DNA of 64,000 nucleotides from Pseudoalteromonas xiamenensis (GTDB taxonomy: Bacteria > Pseudomonadota > Gammaproteobacteria > Enterobacterales > Alteromonadaceae): the NCBI RefSeq assembly GCF_042431545.1, contig NZ_JBHLYX010000007.1. The stretch is one strand, 5' to 3'. Positions 43,113 through 52,651 of the stretch are shown here, one piece after another. A program made the translations under genes and the position numbers. The notes below the pieces were generated by a model, which saw only the letters and a program-made list of their open reading frames with translations, was not told the origin of the DNA and did no database searches. Position 1 is the first letter of the stretch, and the number at the start of each line of letters is the position of its first letter.

Positions 43113-43454
43113 ATGAGTGAAACAATATCTTGGCAGGACTTTGAACGTATCCAAATTTGTGTAGGTACTATTATTGAGGTGAAACCTTTTCCTGAAGCAA
43201 GAAAACCTGCGTTTAAATTGTACGTTGATTTTGGGGAGCATATCGGCGTCAAGAAATCGAGTGCTCAGATCACGGACTTATACTCGATAGAAACGTTGGT
43301 CGGTAAACAAGTCGTCGCTGTGATTAATTTCCCTGAGAAACAAATTGGTCCTTTTAAGTCTCAATGCTTAGTGACAGGTTTTCATAACGAAGATGGTCAT
43401 GTGGCGTTAGCCATTCCCGAGTTTAAGGTGCCCAATGGCACTCGACTAGCGTGA
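43113..43454 (+). CDS. csaA: CsaA-type tRNA-binding-domain protein
   Basis: The 113-residue protein consists of a single OB-fold tRNA-binding domain, as at the C-terminus of some aminoacyl-tRNA synthetases. Key blocks are FERIQICVGTIIEVKPFPEARKPA, KKSSAQITDLY, GKQVVAVINFPEKQIGPFKSQCLVTGF and the final PEFKVPNGTRLA. Bacillus CsaA has chaperone-like activity in protein secretion, and the family's main activity may be tRNA binding. The gene is preceded by AAGGTG and ends convergently with the TPR-like gene through a shared hairpin. Confidence 0.9.
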   Translation: MSETISWQDFERIQICVGTIIEVKPFPEARKPAFKLYVDFGEHIGVKKSSAQITDLYSIETLVGKQVVAVINFPEKQIGPFKSQCLVTGFHNEDGHVALAIPEFKVPNGTRLA

Positions 43455-43471
43455 AGCAAGCCTGACCAGAT

Positions 43472-43508
43472 TCACTCATCACTTAACCATTGGCTAAGTG
43501 ATGAGTGA
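43472..43508. terminator. Shared hairpin between convergent csaA and repeat-protein genes
   Basis: Fourteen-base arms TCACTCATCACTTA and TAAGTGATGAGTGA flank a 9-base loop; the minus-strand stop codon lies inside. No long T-run, so termination in either direction is likely but not certain. Confidence 0.55.
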
Positions 43509-44415
43509 GCCCATTTTCAAGTTTTTGATATTCTTCTTTGTAGTTGTCTTTCACTAGTGCTGCATCAATTTGGTGAAAATAATAGCGTGAACTTTGAACA
43601 TCATGTAATTCATAAAGCGATTGAGATAAACGAAGTAGATACATTACTCTGAACGAAGCGAGCTCGGGTTCCTCGACATAGTCCAACGTTTCAAGAAAGT
43701 AGCGACAGGCTTCATTAAATTGATTATTTAATTGGAGTGTTCGTGCTAGGTTGCCAAGTGCAATGTGCATTTTACCACGATGACCAATTATACGAGCGTA
43801 TTCCAAAGCGGTTATACGGTGTTCCACGGCCTTTTCCAGATTGTTCCATCCGAAAAAAACATTCGCAAATTGTTCGTTTAACTCATAAAGGAAATTGGGA
43901 TCTTTACTTTTTGCAAAGCGATTTTGTGCCATCAACAAGATTTGATATGCACGCTTCGTGTGACCAAAAACGACCTGCATATTTGCAAGCTCGATAACTC
44001 TTAATGGATCGCCAAACGCTTCATAGAGACCTTCTAGTAGCACTACGGTTTGATTCGCGTAGAGTTCTGCTTTTGCTTCGGGTCCAACAACCTGAAGACT
44101 TTTCGCATAATAAAAGTTCAACTGAGCACAAAAAATGGGGGGAAGCTTAGATTGCTCAGCCAATAGTGGCTCTATCTCAACGACGAGTTGCTCAAATTTC
44201 TGAAAATCATAAAGATAATCAAGTTGGTAGGATTTTATTTTCAACCAATCGTGGGATAAATATTCTTTTTCAGACAATCGCTTGTTGATAAAGTCAATGC
44301 AAGAGATAGATGTCGTTTGCGCGCAGTAGGTTTCATGGTCACTTATGTGTTCAGCACCCAAAGCGGCTTGCTGAGATAAAAAATAGAGTGCAAAAAATGC
44401 AATGTATCTATTCAT
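43483..44415 (-). CDS. Exported TPR-like helical repeat protein
   Basis: About 310 residues beginning with a signal peptide (MNRYIAFFALYFLSQQAALGA). The mature part is entirely helical, with repeat-like units (QLNFYYAKSLQVVGPEAKAELYANQ, NEQFANVFFGWNNLEKAVEHRITALEYARI, HIALGNLARTLQLNNQFNEACRYFLETLDY) that look like degenerate TPRs. Two early Cys (ETYCAQTTSISCIDF) could form a disulfide. I use ATG 44415, at the signal peptide. It resembles the sensor region of large GGDEF-type receptors, but no output domain follows. Function unknown. Confidence 0.75.
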   Translation of the reverse strand: MNRYIAFFALYFLSQQAALGAEHISDHETYCAQTTSISCIDFINKRLSEKEYLSHDWLKIKSYQLDYLYDFQKFEQLVVEIEPLLAEQSKLPPIFCAQLNFYYAKSLQVVGPEAKAELYANQTVVLLEGLYEAFGDPLRVIELANMQVVFGHTKRAYQILLMAQNRFAKSKDPNFLYELNEQFANVFFGWNNLEKAVEHRITALEYARIIGHRGKMHIALGNLARTLQLNNQFNEACRYFLETLDYVEEPELASFRVMYLLRLSQSLYELHDVQSSRYYFHQIDAALVKDNYKEEYQKLENGLTHHLANG

Positions 44416-44540
44416 AATTGTTTGTTTTAATTTTATTTTTATTAAACTAAACCAGTCTATCAAGATTCTTTTGGTTAAAAATCACACTTTGGTATTAATT
44501 TGGCAAAACGATACAAAATAACACAAAAATAAAAACACCA

Positions 44541-44567
44541 AACAAACAAAACAAACAAAACAAACAC
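44541..44567 (+). repeat. Short AAACAAAC simple repeat
   Basis: AACAAAC units are repeated about four times in the 213-bp gap between the helical-repeat protein and the PLP decarboxylase. Nothing else is visible in the gap. Confidence 0.6.
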
Positions 44568-44628
44568 AATGGTTACATAATTTCATTTGGTGTTGGTTAG
44601 CAACTCGGTATTTGGTTGTGTTAAAAGG

Positions 44629-45987
44629 TTACTCGAGTTCAGATAAAACGCGTACCGCGATTTCAACATCTTCGTTTGTCGTTCGCCAGTTACTAAATGC
44701 AGCTCGGATGATGCTTTGGCCTTGCCAACGTCCAGGCGTCATAAACACTTTTCCTGACTGATTGACTTTTTTAAGGACATTTCGCGTATCCTCGTCGCTG
44801 CCATTCTTCGGTTTAAAAAGTACGACATTTAAAAGACAGTCTTTGACTAACTCAAAACCTTCGGAACGACGAATCCAGTTTGCCATCTGCTCAGCGCATT
44901 TTATATTATTCTTAATTTGCTCTGTGACCCCGTCTCGTCCGTAACTGAGTAAAGTGGCGAAAACGGGTAACGCGCGGAAACGTCGTGAGTTTTCGATACC
45001 AATGGACATAAAAGGAATTTCAGCATCTTCATTGGCAAGATAAGGCGCATCGACATGACACGTCTCTTTGAGTATCTCTATATGCTTCGTTAGAAACACG
45101 CCGCAATCGTATGGCACATTGAGCCATTTGTGACAATCAAGCGTGATACTGTCAGCGTACTCTAAGCCTTTGGTTTTTCCATTAGGTCCAGCCACTAAAC
45201 GTTCAAAAATTCCAAACGCAGCATCTACATGTAACCATGCTTGGTACTCACGACAGATCTTGGCAATGCTGTCTAAATCATCATAATCGGTGCCCGTCAC
45301 CGTTCCTGCACTGGCTATCACAATAGGGACACATTTCGGATTTTGTAGTTTTAATGCCTTTAAATTTGAAATGAGCGAATCTAACGCCAAGGCTTCTGAG
45401 TTTGATTTTGTTTTAATTGCTTCCCATTGTTTCTGACCGAAACCTGCAAATCCGAGCGCTTTTACCATACTGGCGTGAGGCGTTGCGCTTAAAACCTTTG
45501 TCTCAACTCCATAAAAACCGTCTAACGCGACATTAATACCACTTTGCCGTCCGGCATATTGCCGAGCCACAAGAGCACCAAGTACATTCGCGCTTGTTGC
45601 ACCAGTGGTAAAAACGCCGTCGAAGGTATTAGGCAATTCAAACAATTCAGCTAGCCATTTGAGAGTTAACCGTTCAATGTTGGATGCAGCTGAGTCCCCG
45701 CCTTTAGACACATTCTGGTTTAGGCTAGTTACTAACCAATCGGCATAAGTTGCTGTTGGGTTAGCACCACCTGTTACAAAACCCCAATAACGTGGACCGT
45801 TACTACCGGACAAGCGTGGTTCAATCTGATGTTTGAACTCAGTACAAAACCCCGAAAATCCAAAGCCGCTTTCAGGTAACGCAAAATAGGGGTACGTATC
45901 GTTAGGTGCAACGACTGGTCTGTTATTAAGTTCACCTTGATGACTTAATTGTTCAGCTAAGGCCGAGATTAAGTGCATATGCTCCAT
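44629..45987 (-). CDS. Group II PLP-dependent decarboxylase (aromatic-amino-acid/glutamate type)
   Basis: The 452-residue enzyme has the group II fold: GGANPTATYADWLVTSLNQN, FTTGATSANVLGALVARQYAG, ASAGTVTGTDYDDLDSIA, HVDAAFGIFE and TLDCHKWLNVPYDCGVF. The PLP Lys is in HKW (about residue 286) and the Asp in HVDAAFG contacts the pyridine N. Relatives decarboxylate aromatic amino acids, glutamate, aspartate or cysteine sulfinate. Which one this accepts cannot be read from the sequence. It is divergent from a MocR regulator that probably controls it. Confidence 0.88.
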   Translation of the reverse strand: MEHMHLISALAEQLSHQGELNNRPVVAPNDTYPYFALPESGFGFSGFCTEFKHQIEPRLSGSNGPRYWGFVTGGANPTATYADWLVTSLNQNVSKGGDSAASNIERLTLKWLAELFELPNTFDGVFTTGATSANVLGALVARQYAGRQSGINVALDGFYGVETKVLSATPHASMVKALGFAGFGQKQWEAIKTKSNSEALALDSLISNLKALKLQNPKCVPIVIASAGTVTGTDYDDLDSIAKICREYQAWLHVDAAFGIFERLVAGPNGKTKGLEYADSITLDCHKWLNVPYDCGVFLTKHIEILKETCHVDAPYLANEDAEIPFMSIGIENSRRFRALPVFATLLSYGRDGVTEQIKNNIKCAEQMANWIRRSEGFELVKDCLLNVVLFKPKNGSDEDTRNVLKKVNQSGKVFMTPGRWQGQSIIRAAFSNWRTTNEDVEIAVRVLSELE

Positions 45988-46042
45988 GTGTTTTCCTTCG
46001 TTAATTTCACTTTGACCGACTCAGTGTAGGTCACCTAGAATA

Positions 46043-46083
46043 AGATAACAGATACAGATTTTTCTAAAATTTAGATAACAGAT
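46043..46083. promoter_or_regulatory. Direct repeats, probable MocR operator
   Basis: AGATAACAGAT occurs at 46043-46053 and again, exactly, at 46073-46083, 30 bases (three helical turns) apart. It lies in the 94-bp gap between the decarboxylase and MocR genes. Paired direct repeats are the usual form of MocR/GabR/PdxR sites. The downstream copy overlaps the MocR ATG, which suggests self-repression. Confidence 0.6.
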
Positions 46084-47488
46084 GGGCATACCAAAATACA
46101 AGGTGCTTGCAGACCTAGTTCAAAGCAATATTTCAAAAGGCTTGTACGGACGTGAACAACCTTTGCCTTCCCTGAGGCAATTTTGCCAACTTCATGAAAT
46201 CAGTATGACAACCGCGCTCGCCACTTATCGCTACTTAGAATCATTGGGTTCTATCGTTGCAAGTGAGAAACGAGGGTATTTTGTCTCTAACTCGCCACTG
46301 AAACCCGCCCAATTTGCTCAGTTTGATGCTCAAATTAAATCCGTAGAAGTTGCTCGACGCAATGATCAAAATCCACAGTTTGGATTCGCAACAGCGCAAA
46401 TCGATTTATTGTTGATGGATTCAGAAAATTTGGCTGCAAGTGTGGCGCGGGTGAGCCGGAAAAACAGTGCTATTTTTAGTTATGCTAACGTTGCAGGGAG
46501 CGACTTGCTCCGCGAGGCGCTTTGTAAACATTTTTCGAGCCAAGGATTTCATCTACAACCTCAAGAGCTAGTTATTACACAAGGCTGTTTAGATGCAGTC
46601 ATGACGGCGCTGCAAACCGTATGTGAACGAGGCGACTCCGTCGCGGTTTCATCTCCTTGTTATAGTGGTCTTCTGAACGTGTTGGCCGTTCTAGGATTAA
46701 AAGCATTTGAAATTCCAAGCGCTCAAGATGGACTCGACCTGGCACAGCTTGAAGACGCAATGGTGCGGAAAAAAATACAGGCCTGCCTACTCACAGCCAA
46801 TCATCAAAACCCAAGCGGCCACAGCATTAGTGCAAATCAAAAAAGTGCATTGGCTAATATGGCACATCAATATCGTGTACCAATCATTGAAGATGACGTG
46901 TTTCGGGAACTCAGTCACCGTTTTCATGTCCCAGCCCCCATAAAATCTTATGATAAGCACGGTTGGGTGATGTGGTGCAGTAGTGTGTCAAAAACTCTCG
47001 CGCCAGGGCTTCGGCTCGGCTGGTGTTTGCCTGGCCGATTTCATCAAACATTCCTCAATTTAGTTGCCGCTCGTTCTCTTGGTGGAAACACTCCACTGCA
47101 GCTAGCACTTGCCGATTACATAGAACGAGGCCATTACCGTCGCCACTTAAACAAGCTAAATCCGCAACTTGCTTTACAATGTTTAGAATATATTTCCTTG
47201 GTTAATCAATATTTTCCTGAGCGAGTGTTGACTCATTCGCCAACTGGAGGGCTGGTACTGTGGTTTAATATTGCACCGTTGAAAGGGGAAGAGATAAAAG
47301 CGCAATTGGCACAACAAGGGATCTCAATTCGCGCAGGCAATGAATTTTCAACAACGCCCCATTATCAACACTATATTCGTATTAATATGGGCTTAAAGCT
47401 GCAAGGTGAAGTGAAAGGCAAATTTATCGACTTACTCGAATATCTAAAAACAAAACTCGTATCGAATGAACGCGACACAATTGACTAA
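46082..47488 (+). CDS. MocR-type regulator (GntR helix-turn-helix plus aminotransferase-like domain)
   Basis: The 468-residue protein starts with a GntR winged helix (MGIPKYKVLADLVQSNISKGLYGREQPLPSLRQFCQLHEIS). A fold-type I domain follows with SSVSKTLAPGLRLGWCLPG (PLP Lys), IIEDDVFRE and the substrate-binding LTANHQNPSG. It is divergent from the PLP decarboxylase and has two exact direct repeats before it. No ribosome site precedes the ATG, so it may be leaderless. It likely senses an amino acid or amine as its PLP adduct, possibly the decarboxylase substrate. Confidence 0.9.
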   Translation: MGIPKYKVLADLVQSNISKGLYGREQPLPSLRQFCQLHEISMTTALATYRYLESLGSIVASEKRGYFVSNSPLKPAQFAQFDAQIKSVEVARRNDQNPQFGFATAQIDLLLMDSENLAASVARVSRKNSAIFSYANVAGSDLLREALCKHFSSQGFHLQPQELVITQGCLDAVMTALQTVCERGDSVAVSSPCYSGLLNVLAVLGLKAFEIPSAQDGLDLAQLEDAMVRKKIQACLLTANHQNPSGHSISANQKSALANMAHQYRVPIIEDDVFRELSHRFHVPAPIKSYDKHGWVMWCSSVSKTLAPGLRLGWCLPGRFHQTFLNLVAARSLGGNTPLQLALADYIERGHYRRHLNKLNPQLALQCLEYISLVNQYFPERVLTHSPTGGLVLWFNIAPLKGEEIKAQLAQQGISIRAGNEFSTTPHYQHYIRINMGLKLQGEVKGKFIDLLEYLKTKLVSNERDTID

Positions 47489-47510
47489 AAACCCCGCATT
47501 TGCGGGGTTT
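47489..47510. terminator. Bidirectional terminator between MocR and prpF
   Basis: The palindromic stem AAACCCCGCA / TGCGGGGTTT with a TT loop starts immediately after the MocR stop codon. It also lies 9 bases after the prpF stop on the other strand. Confidence 0.8.
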
Positions 47511-47519
47511 GGAGGGGGA

Positions 47520-48701
47520 TTAATCTGAAGTCAGATTTGGAATTCGAACTGTACCTTCCATTAGGACTCGCGCACTGCGACTCATAATGGCTTTTGTCGC
47601 TTGCCATTGCCCGTTAACGCATTTCGCTTCGGCGCCGACTCTTAATGTGCCTGAAGGATGGCCAAACGTAACCACACTGCGCTCGCCGCCGCCCGCAGCC
47701 AAATTGACCAAAGTTCCTGGGATAGCAGCTGCCGTGGCAATTGCGACTGCCGCCGTGCCCATCATCGCGTGGTGGAGTTTACCCATTGACAGTGCACGTA
47801 CGTTCACATCAATGTCAGTTTGTGCAATCGCTTTGCCACTCGAAGAAACATACGCTTTTGGTTTGCCAACAAACGCAATTTTCGGCGTATGTTGACGTGC
47901 TTCAGCTTCGCTTAAATCTTTAATTAAGCCCATTTTAAGCGCACCATGCGCACGAATGGTCTCGAAGCGTTTAAGCACTTCTGTTGAACCATTGATTGCG
48001 TCCTGCAGCTCTGTGCCATCGTAGCCCAAGTCTTCCGCATTAAAAAACAGCGTTGGGATGCCGGCATTGATCATGGTAACGGGAAACGTCCCGATCCCTG
48101 GCACTTCAAGTGTATCAACCAAGTTGCCCGACGGGAACATATCGCCTTCACCATCGCTTGGATCCATAAACTCAACCACAACTTCCGCCGCCGGAAAAGT
48201 TACACCATCGAGTTCAAAGTCACCCGTTTCTTGCACTTCACCATTGGTCATAGGAACATGGGCAATAATCGTCTTTTGGATGTTTGCTTGCCAAATACGC
48301 ACGACAGCAACGCCATCATGAGGAATACGCGCCGCGCCCACTAAACCGTTTGCAATAGCAAAAGCACCAACCGCAGCCGTTAAATTACCACAGTTGCCAC
48401 TCCAATCGATAAACGGTTTATCAATAGCTACTTGGCCAAACAAGTAATCTACGTCGTGATCCACTTGGGTACTTTTACTTAAAATCACTGTTTTACTGGT
48501 GCTTGAAGTCGCTCCGCCCATACCGTCTGTATGCTTACCATAAGGATCTGGGCTGCCGATCACTCGCAGTAACATCGCATCGCGCGCTGCCCCAGGCACT
48601 TGCGCTTCTAGCGGTAAATCAGTCAGATTAAAGAACACCCCTTTTGACGTACCGCCGCGCATGTACGTCGCAGGGATTTTCATTTGTGGTTTAAAACTCA
48701 T
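47520..48701 (-). CDS. prpF: 2-Methylaconitate cis-trans isomerase PrpF
   Basis: The 393-residue enzyme has the diaminopimelate-epimerase-like fold, with MRGGTSKGVFFNLTDLP near the start, DPYGKHTDGMGGATSSTSKT, DWSGNCGNLTAAVGAFAI and the late RVGAEAKC. It turns the trans-2-methylaconitate made by AcnD into the cis isomer used by aconitase B in propionate catabolism. I chose ATG 48701, preceded by AAAGGA; the frame is open to 48734. It is the last gene of the prp operon, 44 bases after acnD. Confidence 0.95.
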   Translation of the reverse strand: MSFKPQMKIPATYMRGGTSKGVFFNLTDLPLEAQVPGAARDAMLLRVIGSPDPYGKHTDGMGGATSSTSKTVILSKSTQVDHDVDYLFGQVAIDKPFIDWSGNCGNLTAAVGAFAIANGLVGAARIPHDGVAVVRIWQANIQKTIIAHVPMTNGEVQETGDFELDGVTFPAAEVVVEFMDPSDGEGDMFPSGNLVDTLEVPGIGTFPVTMINAGIPTLFFNAEDLGYDGTELQDAINGSTEVLKRFETIRAHGALKMGLIKDLSEAEARQHTPKIAFVGKPKAYVSSSGKAIAQTDIDVNVRALSMGKLHHAMMGTAAVAIATAAAIPGTLVNLAAGGGERSVVTFGHPSGTLRVGAEAKCVNGQWQATKAIMSRSARVLMEGTVRIPNLTSD

Positions 48702-48745
48702 ATGCTTTCCTTTGGGCGATGAACCATCGCCCACAAAAACTTTGA

Positions 48746-51337
48746 CTACACGTTACCTTCTAGGAAATCTTGCGCAAAACGTTGTAACACCCCACCCGCC
48801 TCGTAAATAGACACTTCTTCTGCGGTATCTAAACGGCACGTTACTGGTACTTCGATGCGTTCGCCATTACGACGATTTACGATTAATGTCAGCGTAGTAC
48901 CCGGCAAACGCTCACCTTTCACGTCATAGGTTTCTGTGCCATCTAGTTCGAGCGTTAAACGATTCGTGCCCGGTTTAAACTCAAGCGGTAACACGCCCAT
49001 ACCGATTAAGTTAGTACGGTGAATACGCTCAAACCCTTCAGCCACAATCGCTTCAACCCCCGCCAAACGCACGCCTTTGGCCGCCCAATCGCGTGATGAC
49101 CCTTGACCATAATCCGCACCAGCGACGATGATGAGTGGTTGTTTGCGCTCCATGTAGGTTTCAATCGCTTCCCACATGCGCGTTACTTGGCCTTCTGGCT
49201 CTATACGTGCGAGCGAACCTTGCTTCACATTACCCGCTTCGTCGCGCACCATTTCGTTGAACAGTTTCGGGTTCGCAAACGTCGCACGCTGCGCTGTCAA
49301 ATGGTCACCACGATGCGTCGCATATGAGTTAAAGTCATCTTCTGGTAAGCCCATTTTATGCAGGTATTCACCCGCTGCACTGTCCATCATAATCGCGTTT
49401 GACGGCGATAAATGATCCGTTGTAATGTTATCGCCAAGCACCGCGAGAGGACGCATACCCGTCAGCGTACGCGGCGCCGCTAATGCGCCTTCCCAATACG
49501 GAGGACGGCGAATATAAGTACTCATTGGGCGCCAGTCGTAAAGCGGATTAATGTGATCGCCATAATCGACGCTTAAATCAAACATTGGGTCGTAAATCGC
49601 ACGGAATTGCTCAGGCTTCACGCTTTTTGCAATGACTGCATCAATCTCTTCGTCCGATGGCCAAATGTCTTTGAGCGTCACAGCTTGACCCGCTTGATCG
49701 TATCCTAAAACACCCGTCTCAATGTCAAAACGCACGCTACCGGCAATCGCATACGCCACCACCAACGGCGGTGAAGCTAAAAACGCTTGTTTCGCATATG
49801 GGTGAATACGCCCATCAAAGTTGCGGTTACCAGAGAGTACAGCCGTTGCATACAAGTCGCGGTCAATCACTTCTTGTTGAATAACAGGGTCAAGCGCGCC
49901 GCTCATACCGTTACAAGTTGTACACGCAAACGCGACAACGCCAAAACCAAGCTGTTCGAGCTCCGGCAAAAGGTTGGCGTCTTCCATGTATGACTTAACG
50001 ACTTTAGAGCCTGGTGCAAACGAGGTCTTCACCCAAGGCTTGCGGGTTAAGCCTTTGGCGTTGGCGTTACGCGCCAGCAAGCCCGCGGCGACAACGTTAC
50101 GCGGGTTAGAGGTATTCGTACAGCTGGTAATCGCAGCGATAATCACCGCGCCATCTGGCATTTTACCGTCTTCTTCTACATAGTCTTTTACGATACCTTG
50201 CGCTGCAAGCTCAGAGGTTGCCACACGACGGTGCGGGTTCGATGGGCCTGCAAGGTTGCGAGTGACGGTCGATAAATCAAACTTAAGCACACGCTCGTAC
50301 TGCGCATTTACTAGGCTATCCGCCCAAAGACCAGTATGCTTTGCGTAGTGCTCAACTAATTTGACTTGTTCTTCATCACGGCCAGTAATACGAAGGTAAT
50401 CAATGGTTTTTTCATCGATGTAGAACATCGCTGCTGTTGCACCGTATTCTGGTGTCATGTTCGAAATTGTTGCGCGGTCGCCAAGGCTTAAGCTCTTCGT
50501 ACCTTCGCCAAAGAACTCTAAATACGCCGAAACTACACGCTCTTTACGCAAAAATTCCGTGATAGCAAGCACGATATCGGTTGCAGTAATGCCCGGCTTT
50601 CTTTGACCCACTAATTCCACACCAACGATGTCTGGTAAGCGCATGTAAGATGCGCGACCTAGCATGACGCTTTCTGCTTCAAGGCCGCCTACACCAATCG
50701 CGATAACGCCCAGTGCATCAACGTGCGGCGTATGACTGTCGGTACCCACTAACGTATCCGGAAACGCCACGCCATCGCGCACTTGCACAACTGGCGACAT
50801 TTTCTCTAAGTTGATTTGGTGCAAAATGCCGTTACCCGGCGGGATCACATCGACGTTTTTAAACGCAGTTTTTGTCCAGTTAATAAAGTGGAAACGGTCT
50901 TCGTTACGACGATCTTCCACCGCGCGGTTTTTCTCAAACGCGTCTTTGTCAAAACCACCGTATTCCACAGCCAGTGAATGGTCTACGATAAGCTGGGTTG
51001 GTACGACTGGGTTTACTTTTGACGGATCACCGCCTTTTTCCGCGATGGCATCACGAAGGCCAGCTAAATCCACCAGTGCGGTTTGACCTAAAATGTCGTG
51101 ACACACCACACGCGCCGGAAACCATGGGAAGTCTAAATCACGGCGACGTTCAATAATCTGTGTGAGCGAATCAGTCAATGTCTCTGGTGTACAACGACGT
51201 ACTAAGTTTTCGGCAAGTACACGCGAAGTATAAGGTAGCGTGTCGTATGAGCCCGGTTTAATGGCTTCGACAGCTTCGCGCGTATCAAAAAAATCTAAAT
51301 TGGTATTCGGTAAGGTCTTACGAAATTGCGTGTTCAT
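48746..51337 (-). CDS. acnD: Fe/S-dependent 2-methylcitrate dehydratase AcnD
   Basis: The 863-residue enzyme is an aconitase-family dehydratase, with VGTDSHTPHVDALGVIAIGVGG and the cluster-binding Cys in AITSCTNTSNPR and FACTTCNGMSG. The swivel domain contains LGDNITTDHLSPSNAI and GADYGQGSSRDWAAKGVRL. It converts 2-methylcitrate to 2-methylaconitate and, with PrpF, replaces PrpD. Start MNTQFRKTLPNTNLDFFD at ATG 51337 fits the family; a second ATG lies two codons upstream. No prpD gene is present here, which agrees with this variant pathway. Confidence 0.95.
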   Translation of the reverse strand: MNTQFRKTLPNTNLDFFDTREAVEAIKPGSYDTLPYTSRVLAENLVRRCTPETLTDSLTQIIERRRDLDFPWFPARVVCHDILGQTALVDLAGLRDAIAEKGGDPSKVNPVVPTQLIVDHSLAVEYGGFDKDAFEKNRAVEDRRNEDRFHFINWTKTAFKNVDVIPPGNGILHQINLEKMSPVVQVRDGVAFPDTLVGTDSHTPHVDALGVIAIGVGGLEAESVMLGRASYMRLPDIVGVELVGQRKPGITATDIVLAITEFLRKERVVSAYLEFFGEGTKSLSLGDRATISNMTPEYGATAAMFYIDEKTIDYLRITGRDEEQVKLVEHYAKHTGLWADSLVNAQYERVLKFDLSTVTRNLAGPSNPHRRVATSELAAQGIVKDYVEEDGKMPDGAVIIAAITSCTNTSNPRNVVAAGLLARNANAKGLTRKPWVKTSFAPGSKVVKSYMEDANLLPELEQLGFGVVAFACTTCNGMSGALDPVIQQEVIDRDLYATAVLSGNRNFDGRIHPYAKQAFLASPPLVVAYAIAGSVRFDIETGVLGYDQAGQAVTLKDIWPSDEEIDAVIAKSVKPEQFRAIYDPMFDLSVDYGDHINPLYDWRPMSTYIRRPPYWEGALAAPRTLTGMRPLAVLGDNITTDHLSPSNAIMMDSAAGEYLHKMGLPEDDFNSYATHRGDHLTAQRATFANPKLFNEMVRDEAGNVKQGSLARIEPEGQVTRMWEAIETYMERKQPLIIVAGADYGQGSSRDWAAKGVRLAGVEAIVAEGFERIHRTNLIGMGVLPLEFKPGTNRLTLELDGTETYDVKGERLPGTTLTLIVNRRNGERIEVPVTCRLDTAEEVSIYEAGGVLQRFAQDFLEGNV

Positions 51338-51368
51338 GCTCATATCCAACTGCAATCGGTGACAGGAT

Positions 51369-51416
51369 GACAACAAGGGTTGTTGTCAAAGCCAAGTGCA
51401 AAGGACACTTGGCTTT
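51369..51416 (-). other. Two intercistronic hairpins between prpC and acnD
   Basis: AAAGCCAAGTG / CACTTGGCTTT (51388-51416) and GACAACA / TGTTGTC (51369-51387) form adjacent stems in the 98-bp gap. They could be RNA-processing or partial-termination sites that set acnD expression relative to prpC. No T-run of terminator length follows. Confidence 0.5.
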
Positions 51417-51435
51417 TGGTTCTTTCTAAAGCGTA

Positions 51436-52557
51436 TTAACGAGATGCGATTGGGGTAACTGAACGCAGTTCTTCACCCACGTACTCCGCCGATGGGCGAA
51501 TAATACGGTTGTCTGCTCGCTGTTCCATTACGTGAGCCGCCCAACCTGTTAAACGTGACATTACGAAAATCGGTGTGAACAATTTCGTTGGAATGCCCAT
51601 AAAGTGATACGCTGATGCATGGAAGAAATCTGCGTTACAGAATAGCTTTTTCTCACGCCACATCACTTCTTCACAGCGCACTGATACTGGGTAAAGCACT
51701 GTGTCGCCTACGTCAGCAGCCAATTTTTCAGACCATAGTTTGATAATCGCGTTACGCGGATCCGACTCAGAGTAAATCGCATGACCAAAGCCCATGATTT
51801 TCTCTTTGCGCTCTAGCATGCCCATCATTTCTTGCTCAGCGTGATCTGCTGAAGTAAAGCGTTCGATCATTTCCATCGCCGCTTCGTTTGCACCACCATG
51901 CAATGGACCACGTAGTGAGCCGATCGCGCCTGTGATACATGAATGCATATCCGAAAGCGTTGACGCACACACACGAGCCGTAAAGGTAGATGCATTGAAT
52001 TCATGCTCTGCATATAGGATCAACGACACATGCATGACGCGCTCATGGAGTTCAGATGGCTTTTTACCGTGAAGCAAATGTAAGAAATGCGCACCGATTG
52101 AATTATCGTCTGTTTCAACGTCAACACGCACGCCGTCATGCGTAAAACGATACCAATGACAAATGATACTTGGGAACGCCGCTAGCATGCGATCCGTCAC
52201 TTGTTGTTGCATATCAAAGCTATGCTCACCTTCAAGGTTACCTAGCATTGAACAGCCTGTACGTAATACGTCCATTGGATGTGCATCAGCAGGAATACGC
52301 TCTAATACATCTTTAAGCGCTTGTGGCAGGCCACGCATACCTTTTAACTGTGTTTTGTAGGTTGCTAATTCATCTTGCGTTGGCAGATGACCTTTCAAAA
52401 TAAGGTAAGCGACTTCTTCGAACTCGCAGTTTTCTGCCAAATCTTTAACGTCATAGCCACGGTAAGTTAAACCCGAGCCAGATTTACCCACGGTTGATAA
52501 TGCTGTTTTACCCGCTACTTGACCGCGTAAACCTGCTCCACTTAATACTTTTGCCAT
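51436..52557 (-). CDS. prpC: 2-Methylcitrate synthase PrpC
   Basis: The 373-residue citrate-synthase-type enzyme starts with the short N-terminus typical of PrpC (GLRGQVAGKTALSTVGKSGSGLTYRGYDVKDLAENCEFEEVAYL). It has active-site blocks NASTFTARVCAST, LRGPLHGGANEAAMEMIE and MGFGHAIYSESDPRN. The His in each of the latter two is catalytic, and an Asp lies in the last third. It condenses propionyl-CoA with oxaloacetate. It is 95 bases downstream of prpB; a hairpin near 52611-52652 lies between them. Confidence 0.95.
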   Translation of the reverse strand: MAKVLSGAGLRGQVAGKTALSTVGKSGSGLTYRGYDVKDLAENCEFEEVAYLILKGHLPTQDELATYKTQLKGMRGLPQALKDVLERIPADAHPMDVLRTGCSMLGNLEGEHSFDMQQQVTDRMLAAFPSIICHWYRFTHDGVRVDVETDDNSIGAHFLHLLHGKKPSELHERVMHVSLILYAEHEFNASTFTARVCASTLSDMHSCITGAIGSLRGPLHGGANEAAMEMIERFTSADHAEQEMMGMLERKEKIMGFGHAIYSESDPRNAIIKLWSEKLAADVGDTVLYPVSVRCEEVMWREKKLFCNADFFHASAYHFMGIPTKLFTPIFVMSRLTGWAAHVMEQRADNRIIRPSAEYVGEELRSVTPIASR

Positions 52558-52651
52558 TTGTTGTCTCCTGAATTTTTCCTGCTGTTTTACATGTCCTTGC
52601 TGTCGTTTTTATTGCAAAGGACGAAAAGATGCGTTGCCGCGCACCTTGCAA

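Noticed and set aside
44541..44567. AACAAAC repeats as a CRISPR-like or phase-variation element
   Set aside because: The unit is too short and irregular, there are no spacers, and it is 60 bases or more from either coding sequence.
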